Below are positions 1-12,400 of a DNA stretch of 64,000 bases, piece by piece. The notes under the pieces are model-generated. The model was not told the origin of the DNA, ran no database searches, and saw only the letters and a program-made list of their open reading frames with translations. The position numbers and the translations under genes are program-made. Every line of letters begins with the position of its first letter. Positions within the stretch are counted from its first letter, which is position 1. This stretch comes from Tretioscincus oriximinensis (lineage: Eukaryota; Chordata; Lepidosauria; Squamata; Gymnophthalmidae), in assembly GCA_022410635.1 (NCBI GenBank), contig JAJVDF010000029.1:3104107-3168106 (forward strand), written 5' to 3'.

Positions 1-409
1 TTGTCAGCAGGCCCCTTAGATCACTTTCTGGAACAGATTAAGACCTAGTGCAAATCAGACTTTAGAGGCAACAAAGAAATGGTATGCAGGCCAGTCTTCC
101 ATTCCCCTTCTAATAAATATTATAGGCTAGAAAAAGTTTGAGCTACTTTCATCTGCTATGAGTAAACATAAGTCCGACTTATACCCAGGCAGGATCTTCT
201 GTTGGTTACATAAGCAAGCAGATAGCAAGCCCTTATTCTGTGATACAAACCAGAATGAAAGGAGCAGAAAAGACCTTTCTTTATCACAAAGATCACTAGA
301 CTTTTGATTTGTGTTTTTCTTCTTCAATGGATCATATTATAGGAGATTTTTTAAAAGTACGTTCTAAATTTTCTTGCTACTAACATATAATGTTCTTATT
401 AGCTTTTAC
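1..409. other. Intron, nothing further recognised
   Basis: Left edge of the window, beyond the donor of exon 28. No exon with a PH or C-terminal pattern and no repeat family was recognised. Confidence 0.6.
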
Positions 410-495
410 CTGAGTTCTGCTGTAATTTGGTAATCCATTCTTTCATAAGTAGCTCAGATGGAGCTCTAAGAAGATATTTGGAACCATCATTCAAT
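410..495 (-). CDS. Exon 28: PH domain end, residues 2000-2028
   Basis: Acceptor TTTCAG, donor TCAG/GTAAAA, 86 bases. It encodes LNDGSKYLLRAPSELLMKEW and then ITKLQQNS, the last strand and the C-terminal helix with the invariant Trp. The protein continues in at least one exon left of the window. Confidence 0.94.
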
Positions 496-3400
496 CTGAA
501 AAAATGCCAAGAAGTCAGCAAAAATATTATGATAGGTTACAAAACTAAACATAACTAGTTTAAGCAACCTGTGAGCCAGAAGATGTTATCTTAAGATCTA
601 TAGCATTACCATTAATGCTACAAAATTAATGCTGCAATTCACTATATTGTCTTTATAGCCCACACAGACTAATCTCTAAGGCTGCATTCTCACGAAGGTG
701 AAAGAAGCAGTTTTGAGAACTGTGAAGTGTATTAAATTCCCCCTGTCGTTTTCTTCTGTTTCCAGCTCCATTTCAGTTTTTTTATCGTCTGCACAATATT
801 ACAGCTCTTTGTACACACCTCAGAAGCCATATATAGGATTACTCACTGTAATGTGAAACAGTTGTTCTTTTTAGTGTACTCCGTTTCCAAAGTGCAGACA
901 GCTCCACAAAGGTTCAAAGGCAAGACCACTACAGAACTCTGTTGAGCAAAGAGAAGCAAATGCTAATCTGCCCAGAATTTCTTTTTAAGTTATCATTCGA
1001 TATGTAAAAGAGTTTTTCTGGATGACAAAGAAGCAATGAGAACAATAAAACCATTATTATCAGAGACTGAAAAAAGAAAAGAAGAAGAAACCACTGTAGT
1101 TTGGCTGTTATGGATTGTTGCTGTAAACTGACAGGTTGGACCACTTAAAACAGATTTCCAAAGCATCATCATGATCTATTAATGTGTCACAAAATAGATC
1201 AAGTGAGCTGTGGAAATTTTTAGAACTTTTCAATGATTTTTTTTTTCTGAAGCAAGGAAATATGGTAGGTGGGTTGTCAAAGCTTGAAATCCTGATTTAA
1301 GCACAGGGCCTAAATAAAGCCCTATTGGACACAGGCAGATTATAGATCTTCTGTCTTCCATTTAAGATGCATCCAGTTCCAAAAGTAAGGTAATTATGCA
1401 TAAATTAGTTCATTGCACTTTTTAACTTTCTCAGCCTTTGATTGAAGAGGCAGATCCCTCTACCAACTTTTCAGATACTTTTGCTGTTTTTAATTTGTTT
1501 ATTTTGTTCGACCCCCCCCCCCAAGATTTTACTGTATAGTACAGGATAAAAGTATAAATAGTAAACAAACAAATAAACTTTGTTCTTTTATGGCATTATA
1601 CTTTAAACATATTTGTCTTGAACTGCAGTAGGCAGCTATGCCCACCTTGTAGAATGAGGTCAACTCCATCTTTCTCTCTGATTGATTTATTATTATGTAC
1701 AGCCTGGCTGCTCTTTGTAATGCTTATGTGTAGTTCTGAGAATTTCTAAAGCACAATTGCAGCTTTCAGCATTTTATGCGTATGTGTAATGATTGATTTT
1801 GTACAAAATGCCATGTGTATTGTGTTTTTTTCCAGTAATTTATATGTGGGGGCAGTTGGGAAACTAAGGCTCACAACAGTGGGAAAGCTAGCTTCATCCT
1901 TATCAAATACTATTTATTTTCGGCTACAAAGAAAATAAAGGGACCCAGCCCCTTTTCCATGACCTGATTGCTTTTTTACATTTGATTTTACTGTTATTTT
2001 TTGTCAATTTTAAAATATTCAAGTATAAATATATACAGTTGAGAAAAGGTACATTTTGAGATGCATTCCAAAGCCACATCCCCACACACAATTTCTACCA
2101 AGTTGGCAGCAACATCCTCTTCAATTCTCCCCACCAAGTCATGCATGTACAGTGATTCACTCGCTAAAAAGGTCCGCTGCCACAGAATTTCTAGTCACCC
2201 AGTTTGTGTGATTCAACAGTAGGCATTTTGTAAAATCCAAAATAAAGCTTTGTGAACTTGGCAAATCTCACCGGATTTTGGGGCAACATGTAAAAGTTAA
2301 TTGGCTCTTGGCTCGCAGAGAATGGTTGGGAATTATAGTAAGGCAATGTAGCAATGCCTTATCGGACTCGTCATGTGATGAGATTGCTAGGCAATGCGTT
2401 GGAACAGTGTGGAAACTTTAAGGTAAGTGGTGGTGGATAGTATTTTAAAAGAAAACGTGAGGCAAACCATGTGGTGAGGAAACTTCCCAAAAGGTATCAC
2501 TGAATAACATAACAATTATGACTTGGGCTTTTATTTGGGAAAGGAAAAAATGCAACACACTTCAGTATGTAGCAGATGACTTCAATGGTTATTGACTTTC
2601 CTAGTTCTTTTCATCTTTGAAACTTTACTTTCTGCTATTACCTTGAGGGTGTCCTTCTTGTCTTGGTAGAAACATAAAGTTTGTCTCATTAATACTGTAT
2701 GGAATGTATTCCAAGAGCGACAATTTGCCTGGAAGAACATAAGTGAAAAAGAATGTGTTGAAGTATGAAAAGATTAACATTTCCCTGTAGATGAGATAGA
2801 TAGGTTTGAATGTTATTCAATCAACAACCAGAGGAATAAATATAAAACAATGCAATAATGAAACTGAATAACAAAAGGTCTTTATGGGTATGCCTGCAGT
2901 ATTATAACAGAAAAGTCTGTCCATAAGAATAAACTTATCAGTTCTCAATCAAGAAATCCTCACAAACCTGTTCTGTAATAAAGTGTAAATAAAAGGTAAC
3001 GTCAGCTATAGAGAACTTGAAAAACTTCAGTGGAACACTAGAGATTACTTCAGCACTATGGTATGTGAAATGATCTTCCAAAGCTATATCCAAGATCATT
3101 CCACCAGTTCAGTAAGGAAAATAATGAACTGGGTGGGTGGGAGAAGATATACAAGCATAATCCCGATTCTTCAGATCAAATATATATAAAATACTCTCTA
3201 CTTGTTTAAAAGAATAGTCTGACTATCTGGTAGGAAGAATGAACTATGGTAACTTCTCCCTATCCCATTAGTTTGTAATAGTGTTGAGTCTAGTAGCCTG
3301 GGGGATAGATCTACTTGAATGGAGAAATGTAATTTTAAGAAGTTTTTTTAAAGAGTATTAAAATGGAGAAGAAGAACAATCTAAAAGAAGCTAGGAGAAA

Positions 3401-6400
3401 ATTTTTGGATAGGTGGCATAAGACCCCTATTCAACTAGCAAATATTGCAGCTTATATTTCAAACGAACGTTGGTTTGGATGTCAGATTAGAGCCGATTAT
3501 TTTCATGTATATTGGCAATGCCAAGAAGCTCAAAATTATTGGTTGAAAATTCAGAAGGAAATAAACAAAGTATATAATAATAACTTAGTATTAACAGAAA
3601 AAATGTTTTTTTTCTATTAGATCTAGACCAATTGGGCAATGTTCAAGTTAAAAATATTATCAAATGTTTGTTAAGTTGTGCTCAAATAATACTTTTGAAA
3701 GGATGGAAAGATATTTCTAAGCGACCGGTGAATGAATGGCAAAAATATTTTATTCAAAAAATGATGGTGGATATTAGGAATTGTAGAATTAATAACAGTG
3801 ATACCNTACAGAAAGTGACGCAAGTCAAACAAAATTTGGATTTAGTTAAAAATTATCTATTGATGTCTAAACCGAATCAAGTTACAAAAGTTAAAATCAA
3901 TATTATTTTTGCTTTGTAAAATTGTATTCAAATTATGCTCCTTTTGTCTTGCTGTTTAAATGTAATATTCCTTGTAACTATTAGGAGGAGGGGATGTGGG
4001 GAAGAAATATGGAAAATTCTATAAATAATTTTTTAAAAAAAATCTCAAGCAGTTTTGACAATACCTTTCGGCCTCCTGCTTGCAATAAATATTTCCTTTC
4101 CAGAGTTCCTTCCATCATTTGTTGTTCCAGTTTACTGGCAGGTATCTGAAAAATAAGGAGATTAAACAGCGTTATTTAAAGTAGAAGAAGTGAGCTCTGG
4201 CCATCAAATTCCAATATCAGGACATTTTGACACAGGTCCTCCTCCAAATGATTTTTTCCCCTCAAAGCATTTTTCCTTGGCAAATCTCTAGCAGTTTAAC
4301 AATGGGCCTGTCTGCAGTTACCAGTAGTCTGGATGGTGTTCCTGTATTGGTTCTCCTATGTCCACATGCTAGTGCAGATTGAATCCACCGAACAGTATTG
4401 GTTTGTTTCTGGATTGGAATTCTAGAAGACCTTTATAATGGGAACTATCAGTAATCTAGTGCCAAGGGGACCTATTTCAGTGGTATTTCTTGTTACACTG
4501 CCAACACTGATTCCCCAGAGGCCATTGGGGTGTGTTAAAAACAAACTGGATCCAGACCTTGCATGATCCAGATCTACAGATATAGAATTTCACTAGGTAA
4601 GTACTAAAAGGCCCAATATCTATATTTGTTCATGTTTGATGACTGAGTAAATCTGATGTTCTAACCAAAAAATTTAATCAGCTAATTCCATTAACCCCTT
4701 GTCTTCTACTACCACTTTGTAGTAACTATGTTGTATTTTGAACAGTCAAAATTTCTTCCAGCCTTTGGAAGATTTNTCTCTTTTACTCTGTTCCTCCCCC
4801 TCCCCTCCTCCTCCCCCTCTCTCTTTCCCTCCCTCTCCCTCCAAGTTTAGAATGACAAAAATATCTGCTTAATCGGAGGAAGAAGACCCAACTTGCAACC
4901 AGTAATCAATAAGTCCAGGTAATTAAACCTTCCTCCATGAATTGCTCCCATAAATGTACACTGTTTAATATATAATTTATTTGTCCCCAGTGGTTCTGAC
5001 CTTGGAAACGCTTCTGACTTCATCTTGGGTCTTCTTCTGGTCTAGTGGACAAGTACCTTGTGGTGATCTCAGTGGTATATCTTCCATCCCTTCTAATGTC
5101 TCATGGCAAGAAGATATAAATGCTCCATCTTGACTTGGACTTTTCCTGTCAAGCTCACTGTTGGATATTTTTTTTCCTTCTGAAGTCTTAAGGAAATGAG
5201 CAGAGGAAGCAAGCTTGCATTTTGACACTAAGAAATTGTCTGCTGATGTAAGGATGGGTTTTCCATCAGAACTCTCTGGCCTTTGCATCTTTTCTATTTC
5301 TCCCCCAGGACTTTGATAGAAACCAGGTTTTTTATTATTCTTCACTACATTATTCCATATGGCCTGAAGCTCCTCCTCTTCCTCTTCAAACATCTCATGG
5401 GCAGGGTGGCAAACCCCTGTCATGTTCGGCAATTTTGGTCCTTCTTTCAAATCTCCTCTAGATGTCAGAACAAGAGATCCCTTCCTTGAAAACACTTGGT
5501 GGCTTGGTTCATCTTCAGACACAGATTGCTTGAAAGAAGAGACAATATCCTGGTGAAAAGATAAGGAAGGAATTCTTACAAAGCCTCCTTTAAAACTGTG
5601 GTTTTTTTCATTCTCTGGTTTCTCAGTAAATGCAATGTTCTTAACTTTGTTTATGCTGAAAGGTACATCACACTTGCTACCACTTTTAGCTGGGAAGGGC
5701 TTCAATTTCACTCTAGAAGCTTCTCTGACTTTGGATTCAGTTGAAAGCATTGTTTGCACTTGGCTGGTGCAGTCACTTGTACTCAAGGAAGCTGCTACTT
5801 TGTCCCATTCCCAACCTATTTGCTTTTGCAACATGCTAATTTGTGACAGCCGATTCTGTTTGAAATCCAAAAAGTCATCACTTGGATCATTCTGATTTAG
5901 AGGACTTTGCCTACCATCACCACCAGGAGCGACAACGCAGACCTTCTGCCTACTGGAGGTTGGGAAATTACAATAAGCATCCCCAGGTGTTTGATGGATT
6001 AATGGCTGACTCTTGCATGCCTTCTTTCCCAGGCTGATATTATTCTCTCGTGCAACTGTCCCATCTATGCATCCATCAGCCACCTGACAGGTATGGCTTA
6101 CTCCTTTTCTTTCTGACAGATTCTCTTTTGCTATCCAGATAGTGTCTTTGACATTCTTTAGGATAGTAGGGTCTTTTGGAAGCTCCAGACTCAGAACAGA
6201 ACCTAGAGAAAGATGATGGCATGCATTTGTTTTCCCTGTAGGTAATGAGGATTCATTGAGGGTTTTCTTCTTTGGGTACCATTTAGATGCTTCTCCAGAT
6301 GGCTTAGACTGGACATCTATATATAACTGTTCTTTTTGTAGTGGACACTTTACTTGCAAAGTCTGCATCTTCCTTTTATATTTAGGAGGCCAGGTACTGC

Positions 6401-9400
6401 TGGTTCTATATTCCTCCTCTTGGACAGGTTGCCAATAATATGATTTTGGTCCTATGATGTCTTTCAACATGAATTCCTGCGCACCCCCTTGTTCCATCCT
6501 CCCTTCTTTATGCAAAAAGAAACTGGAAGTTATCTTAGGCAAGGTGTGGAAAGCTCTGGGACTCCACTCTGCATTGGAAAGTGAGAATGAATGAGCTTGA
6601 GGAGGTACTTGCTTAACAAACTGTTGCACAGACGAACTGACATGGGCTTTGTTCCCATTTCTTGCGCCATCTTTCTCCTTCACATGCAAATAGGTGCTAA
6701 CCTATGGGAGAAAAAAGGAAAAGTCAATGAGAAACCCAAACCTATCTATTGAGGTAAGTTTTTCTTGAGGGGCACTGACAGACATTTCTATCAAGAGCAG
6801 AAACACATTGTATGCTTCATAGCAACCAGGGATGTTTTTGTGCATGACAAAATGAGTTTGAACTTGATCTACTTTGGTGTATCATATTTCCAATTTACAA
6901 TAAAATTGGTCCACGGAAAGGGGTAATCCAACAATTTACAGCAGTAGACTTTCTGTTCAATACACGACTTCAATATGGTTGCACAGTTTGAAACGTGGGG
7001 TACAGAGTTCATCATGCATCGCTGCAATAAAGCCCGGCAGTATTGGAAATGCTAAGGAGGCAAATGTAAGTTGCAGATACCAGTTCACAATCAATTCAAA
7101 TCCATAAGCAATTCAAATCTATAATGTCAGAACGCAGGGCTGTGGTCACATGTTTAGGTTTCAGGGATAGGTAGGTGTTTCAGTCCATTTCTGAGCTGGA
7201 ATGGGTTGAACAATACCTATAGCTGCCACCAGAAGGCAAACATCTGCAGAGATTACTGTTGCAAGGTATGTGGGCCACCTTCCCACCCCACATTAACCAA
7301 CCTACCACTACCATGATGCTTACCAGATAGGTTCTTGTTGCATTTGTTTTAAGAGTTAACCTTTTCTGTTCCAACTGGTCCAGGCTCTTTCCTTGTAGAC
7401 ATTTTATTTATAGGATAAAATATTTATTTATAATATACCTTTTATACCATTTCTTAATTCCCTTTTCGCTGTGCTTCTCCACATGCACATGATGACACAA
7501 TAGGTGCTCACTTGTATAGGAAAGTTTTATGATTAAATTAAGGGCCCTTTACTTACCTTCAAGTGGAATGGAAGGAATGTGTATTGAACTTGTACTTAAA
7601 AAACGCAAGTTTGTTTTTAACTGAGAGCTGCTCCTGATTTTGTATTCAGAGAACATGGAGTTGATTCATAATTTCTAACAGTTTCCCCCTTTCCTATTGG
7701 GACCATTTCTTACATCAAACGAATCAGTCTTGGGATTATACTCAACAGTACCAACAGGGAAGGGAAAATCCAAACAAAAGTCTGAAACAGAATTTCAGGA
7801 CTGATCTCTCCAGGCAAAGGAAATCTTGGTTCAAAGAAACAGTAAGATGTGACTGAGGTGGGGAAATGTCACACTTGCATTTTTCTCGAAACAGGAAGCT
7901 ATTGTGTTAAAAATTCTGCTGAACTCAAACCTGCACTCCCCAGGTGTGCTAGGAATGGTCTCATTAATTCTGAAAATTTGTAACTACTGTACTCTAAGAA
8001 GTCTGTACTGACTGCACTAATATAAAACACCTAAATAGAAAGGTGTTTTATATATTCTTTAATACCTCAAAGGCTCTTTTATATAATATTATACAACAAC
8101 CGATGGTAGCTGGGATTTCAGACCACAAACTACTTTACAGTACTACCCTGTAATTGTTTTTCATGAATTATAGCTTACTTCATGTACATATTCACTTTAC
8201 TCCATGGCCAAAAGTCTCTTCAAAAATCTGGTTTGGGAACCATAGTGGTATAATGAAGAAAAAAGTCTTAGTGACCATATTATGACAGCAAACTAATTCG
8301 ACCTATTTCTCAAATCAAACGACAATGTGCCTTGTTTTCGATAGCAGATCCAGTAGCCACTTTGCAATAATAACATGACTATGGGGGGATTTGTCATGTG
8401 TGATTGCAGAGGTCCAAAACTGCTAGCGCTAGAAAGGTCTGCCATGCTTTTTCTTACTAATACTTTTGCAGCTTCTGCCTTGTGATGTCCAGTGTTTACG
8501 CTACTTCAGTGCCATCCAGACATTTCCTGCAAGAGCTGCCAAGACTTTCTGAGAATTTTATACTGCCCTTCAGCGAAAGTAAAGGCTATAAGGTCAATGA
8601 GCTGTAATGAAATGAGGGGAAAATCCACTTGATGCCTTGCAAAACCTGGGTAATTTAAAAATTGATATTGTTAGTGTTTCATTCCTTTGACAGGTAACAA
8701 GGGGAACCAGGAGCCAATGACAAAAAGAGTACAGATCCGCTAATTGCAAGCAAAAATTTATAGCAGAGTTTTATGGGAATGTAGATAAATTCAAGGGGAG
8801 GAAAAGTATTTCTTTGTGCTTATGGACAAGCAGCAATGATGGTGTGAGTCCTTTATTATATAAAAATATAGTGCTACAAAAGCCAGCTGTCTGGATGCAC
8901 CCTATAATAGATGTGCTTCCAAACTCAGATTTATTTTGAAATATCCTGAGAAGTAGCTCCATTATTACATAATGTCATAACTGAATTATTATAGAATGTG
9001 AGTTTTAAAAAAAATCAAATTGTATCATAAAACAGCATTTAACACATAAATGTTATAATTGAGTGTGGAATACACTGTTCAAAACAATTAAACGTAACAG
9101 TTAATTGTTTTGAGCAGTATATTTAATTTTCTGATACAACACTTCCCATAACAAAACTGATATTTTTCAAAGACTAATAAGTGTCAGTAAAGGCACTTGT
9201 AACACTGGAAAAGACTAAGAAAGGATAAAAAGCACAAGGAGGAGAGAGAACTGAATCAGGATGTCTCCAAATAGAATCAGACAAGTTGTTCATTAAAAAT
9301 AAGAAATGCACTATTTTTATTACTTAGATTTTTTTNGGAAGGAAAGTAAATTAAAATCTGGCAGCAATGTGGGATGTTAGTTTGAAAAGGATAACAATGT

Positions 9401-12400
9401 TGGCATCAGACAAGCATGCAAAATATAATATACCCCTCAATATTCTCATGCTTGTATTCAGTCCAAATATCTGAATGTTTTGCAAAATGTTAGTATAAAC
9501 AAATCCTACTAGCTGAAGACTTGATATCTAGTATGTCAGTTTAGGTATTTGGATGTTGGCTCCACTCCCTTGTAACAATGCTACAGAAGAGAAACTTTGT
9601 GCAGTTTTCTTTAGATGAAAATGAAATGGTTAAGTCAAATTGTGAAGACTGTATTTTTTTTTCTTATTATAATCACAGAATTAGAGTCAGAAGGGATTTC
9701 TGGTGCACTCTCTTCAGACAGATGGCTACCCAATCTCTGCTTTAAAACTTCCAATGAAATACTTACTGACAGGGAGATTTTTTTCTAATATCTCACATAT
9801 CTGGTGCAGTTTCATGCCATTGTTTCAAAGAGACGTCAATATCTACAAATATCAACAAATCACACTTGCAGAGATTAACCTTATTGTCACTTGCACAAAG
9901 ATCCATACAGGTGTCCTCTTGGACTTTGTAAACATTGTATTTGTAAACAGTTTCCATGCTTTTTGAAGGGATTGTACTCTTCTCATTTTTCCTTTTAATT
10001 TTCTTTTTACAATTTTCCTCATCTTGGGGAAAATTTCCATTGTGAAAGTTTAAAGTTTCTGTGTTAGAGCTGCTTGACAACTTTCTAGGCACGTTCAAGT
10101 TGAAGGTTATTGTGTTATGGTCACTGTTTCCTATAGGATCAGTTACAGTTGCATCTTGTATCAGATCCTGTTTGTTACAGAGGACTAAATCCAGGTTTCC
10201 CTCATCCCTGGTTGGTTCTATAACCATCTGTCCTAGGAAGCAATCAGTTAGTATGTCTATGATCTCTTTTTTTATCTCTTTTTAATTCAAGAGCTGCAAT
10301 GGAAGTCAGTTAGTTAAGGGTTCCTTGCACCATGCAGCCATTCCTTCTGTCATGCTTCCTAGTCCATTCCAATCTTTCCACATAATCAATTTTACCTCTT
10401 TTTCATGATGNTGGAGTGGCCTTTTCTTTCTCCTTAAACTACCCAAAGTATTTCCTAACAGTCCCTGGCAACGTTTCCAAAATGTTTTATAAGCCGAAGG
10501 TTTAGTTTCATAGAGCTGGAATTTAGGAAACAAAGAGATAAGAAAATAAAGCAATAGCAAGGATGACTTGCAACAATCAGGAAGAAATGAGCAGGCATGT
10601 GGAAACTGAACATCCGAGGCAAACAGTGGATGTGTAAGGGCATATATGAGAAAAATGGAAAGGGTTGCTTTTCTTGTCATTTCTATTTGGTCTTATTGTC
10701 CTTTCCCCCTGAAGGTTATCTTCTAGTTAGACTCAAAGTGTTGTTATTGAGCATGGTCATAACATTTCTGATTACATTCTATTTTTCTAGTAGACAGGAA
10801 ATAGTACAAGGCATATTAGCTACTTTACGTAAAGCAAGTCCTGGACATGCATCATATTTACCTTATGCAGTCTCTCCTGGCCCATGGATGGTGATAGTCC
10901 AGCTTGGCTTTCAGTTTTCTCACCTTTCTTTCCAATATTCAAGATCAAGTTCACTGTGCCACCAAGATTGCCAGGACAAGGCTGTGGCAATAGCAAAACT
11001 GGTGTCTCCAATGGTGTGAGAACTAGAGCTTCCTTGGCAGTGTCCACCTCAGATGGCATGTGGCTCTCAAATTCATTCAAGTCTTGCTTGTGCTCTGGAG
11101 GGACATCTAAGGCAGACTGAATGGCAGTGGAGTCTAATCCAATCTCTTGTCTGTGCTGCATTGGTGAACCATTTTGAAAGGATTCTGTTCTGAATATTGG
11201 TCTTTCAGGCATACTGGAGCCACGAATATGATCTGTTTCAGATGCATCTCCCTCAGAAGTTACTTTAATCTGGAATAAGAAAACATGGTAAAAAGCGATG
11301 CAGTGATGAATTTTCTGCTCCTTACACTGATTAGCCTATTGGGCCACGAACAAACTGCAATATAAAATCATTGCTATATAATGCCTTTGGTTGAAGCAGC
11401 AGCTTCTCCTCCCTACGTTCAAACACTAAGATATCATATTTATTCATTTTGTGCTTTGCTTTTATTCCTATAACCCACCATTGATTACAGAACTGGATAG
11501 GAATGCAAATAAACAATAAAATGACTATTTTGAGAAAGTGTTTAGACTCGGCCTTTGTGTACATCTTGATAGCATTGGATTTCTGCTATGGTGGGCTTGT
11601 CAGCTCACATTTTTGCTTTTGAATCAAAGTTTTTCCCCTTTGCAGTAGCATTATGGGGGAAAGAATAGCAAAAAGAAATGGTGCTCTGGCAATGCTAGCA
11701 GATAGCATGTGAACAGCCAGGGGCAATTTTTACCCTGGTTCTTTCACTATTCGGCAAAGTGGGAGAAAAAAATCAGATTCTGTGGATTTCAAGTGAACTC
11801 TGTCTAGCCCTGGACCAATGAGCACTTTTTCACGCATGCTGTCTGGCCTTCCCTTTTAGTCTGCTTTCAAAGAAATAGTCTAGCAAGGGTATGCCCATAA
11901 CATCTTGAAGATGAACAAGAAAAAGATACTATGAACTACTGTAGAAAAAGCCTGCTCGATCTGAAGATGTAGGTTTGTCTGCAAAAACTCATGCTGCCTC
12001 TTTCAGAGAAATAGCTGTGTTAGTATAGTAGAAAGTCAGGCAAAGTCCACCAAATGCTGCCTCTTGTTAGATAACTTTAATCTGCTTTTACATGAAGATT
12101 GCATTCAGTTGTTCTTGTCCCCCAAACTACCTCTAGCATTTTACTTTCTTTCTGTCTTGAGAACAAGGGCAAAATGCAATAGAGAGAGAAATAGAGTCAA
12201 GATGTTCCTCTTTTATCCTTCCCATGTCTAAAAGAGGAAATATGGGTGAGAGAAAGACAACGGGTAGCATGAATAAGCTGCCAATTTTATCCTATTGTCT
12301 AAATCAAACTGTCTCCCCTGGGAAGGCATTCTTTAATTATGAAATGGTATAGGAAGATACGGGGCTGTGAATGAACTTCCATTCAAGAAGATATGTTCAA

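Noticed and set aside
5283..6438. Plus-strand frames across the large exon
   Set aside because: Shadows of exon 24, without coding character of their own.
10306..10680. Minus-strand frame of 124 codons
   Set aside because: No domain, contains an unknown residue, and has no splice borders fitting the phases of exons 23 and 24.
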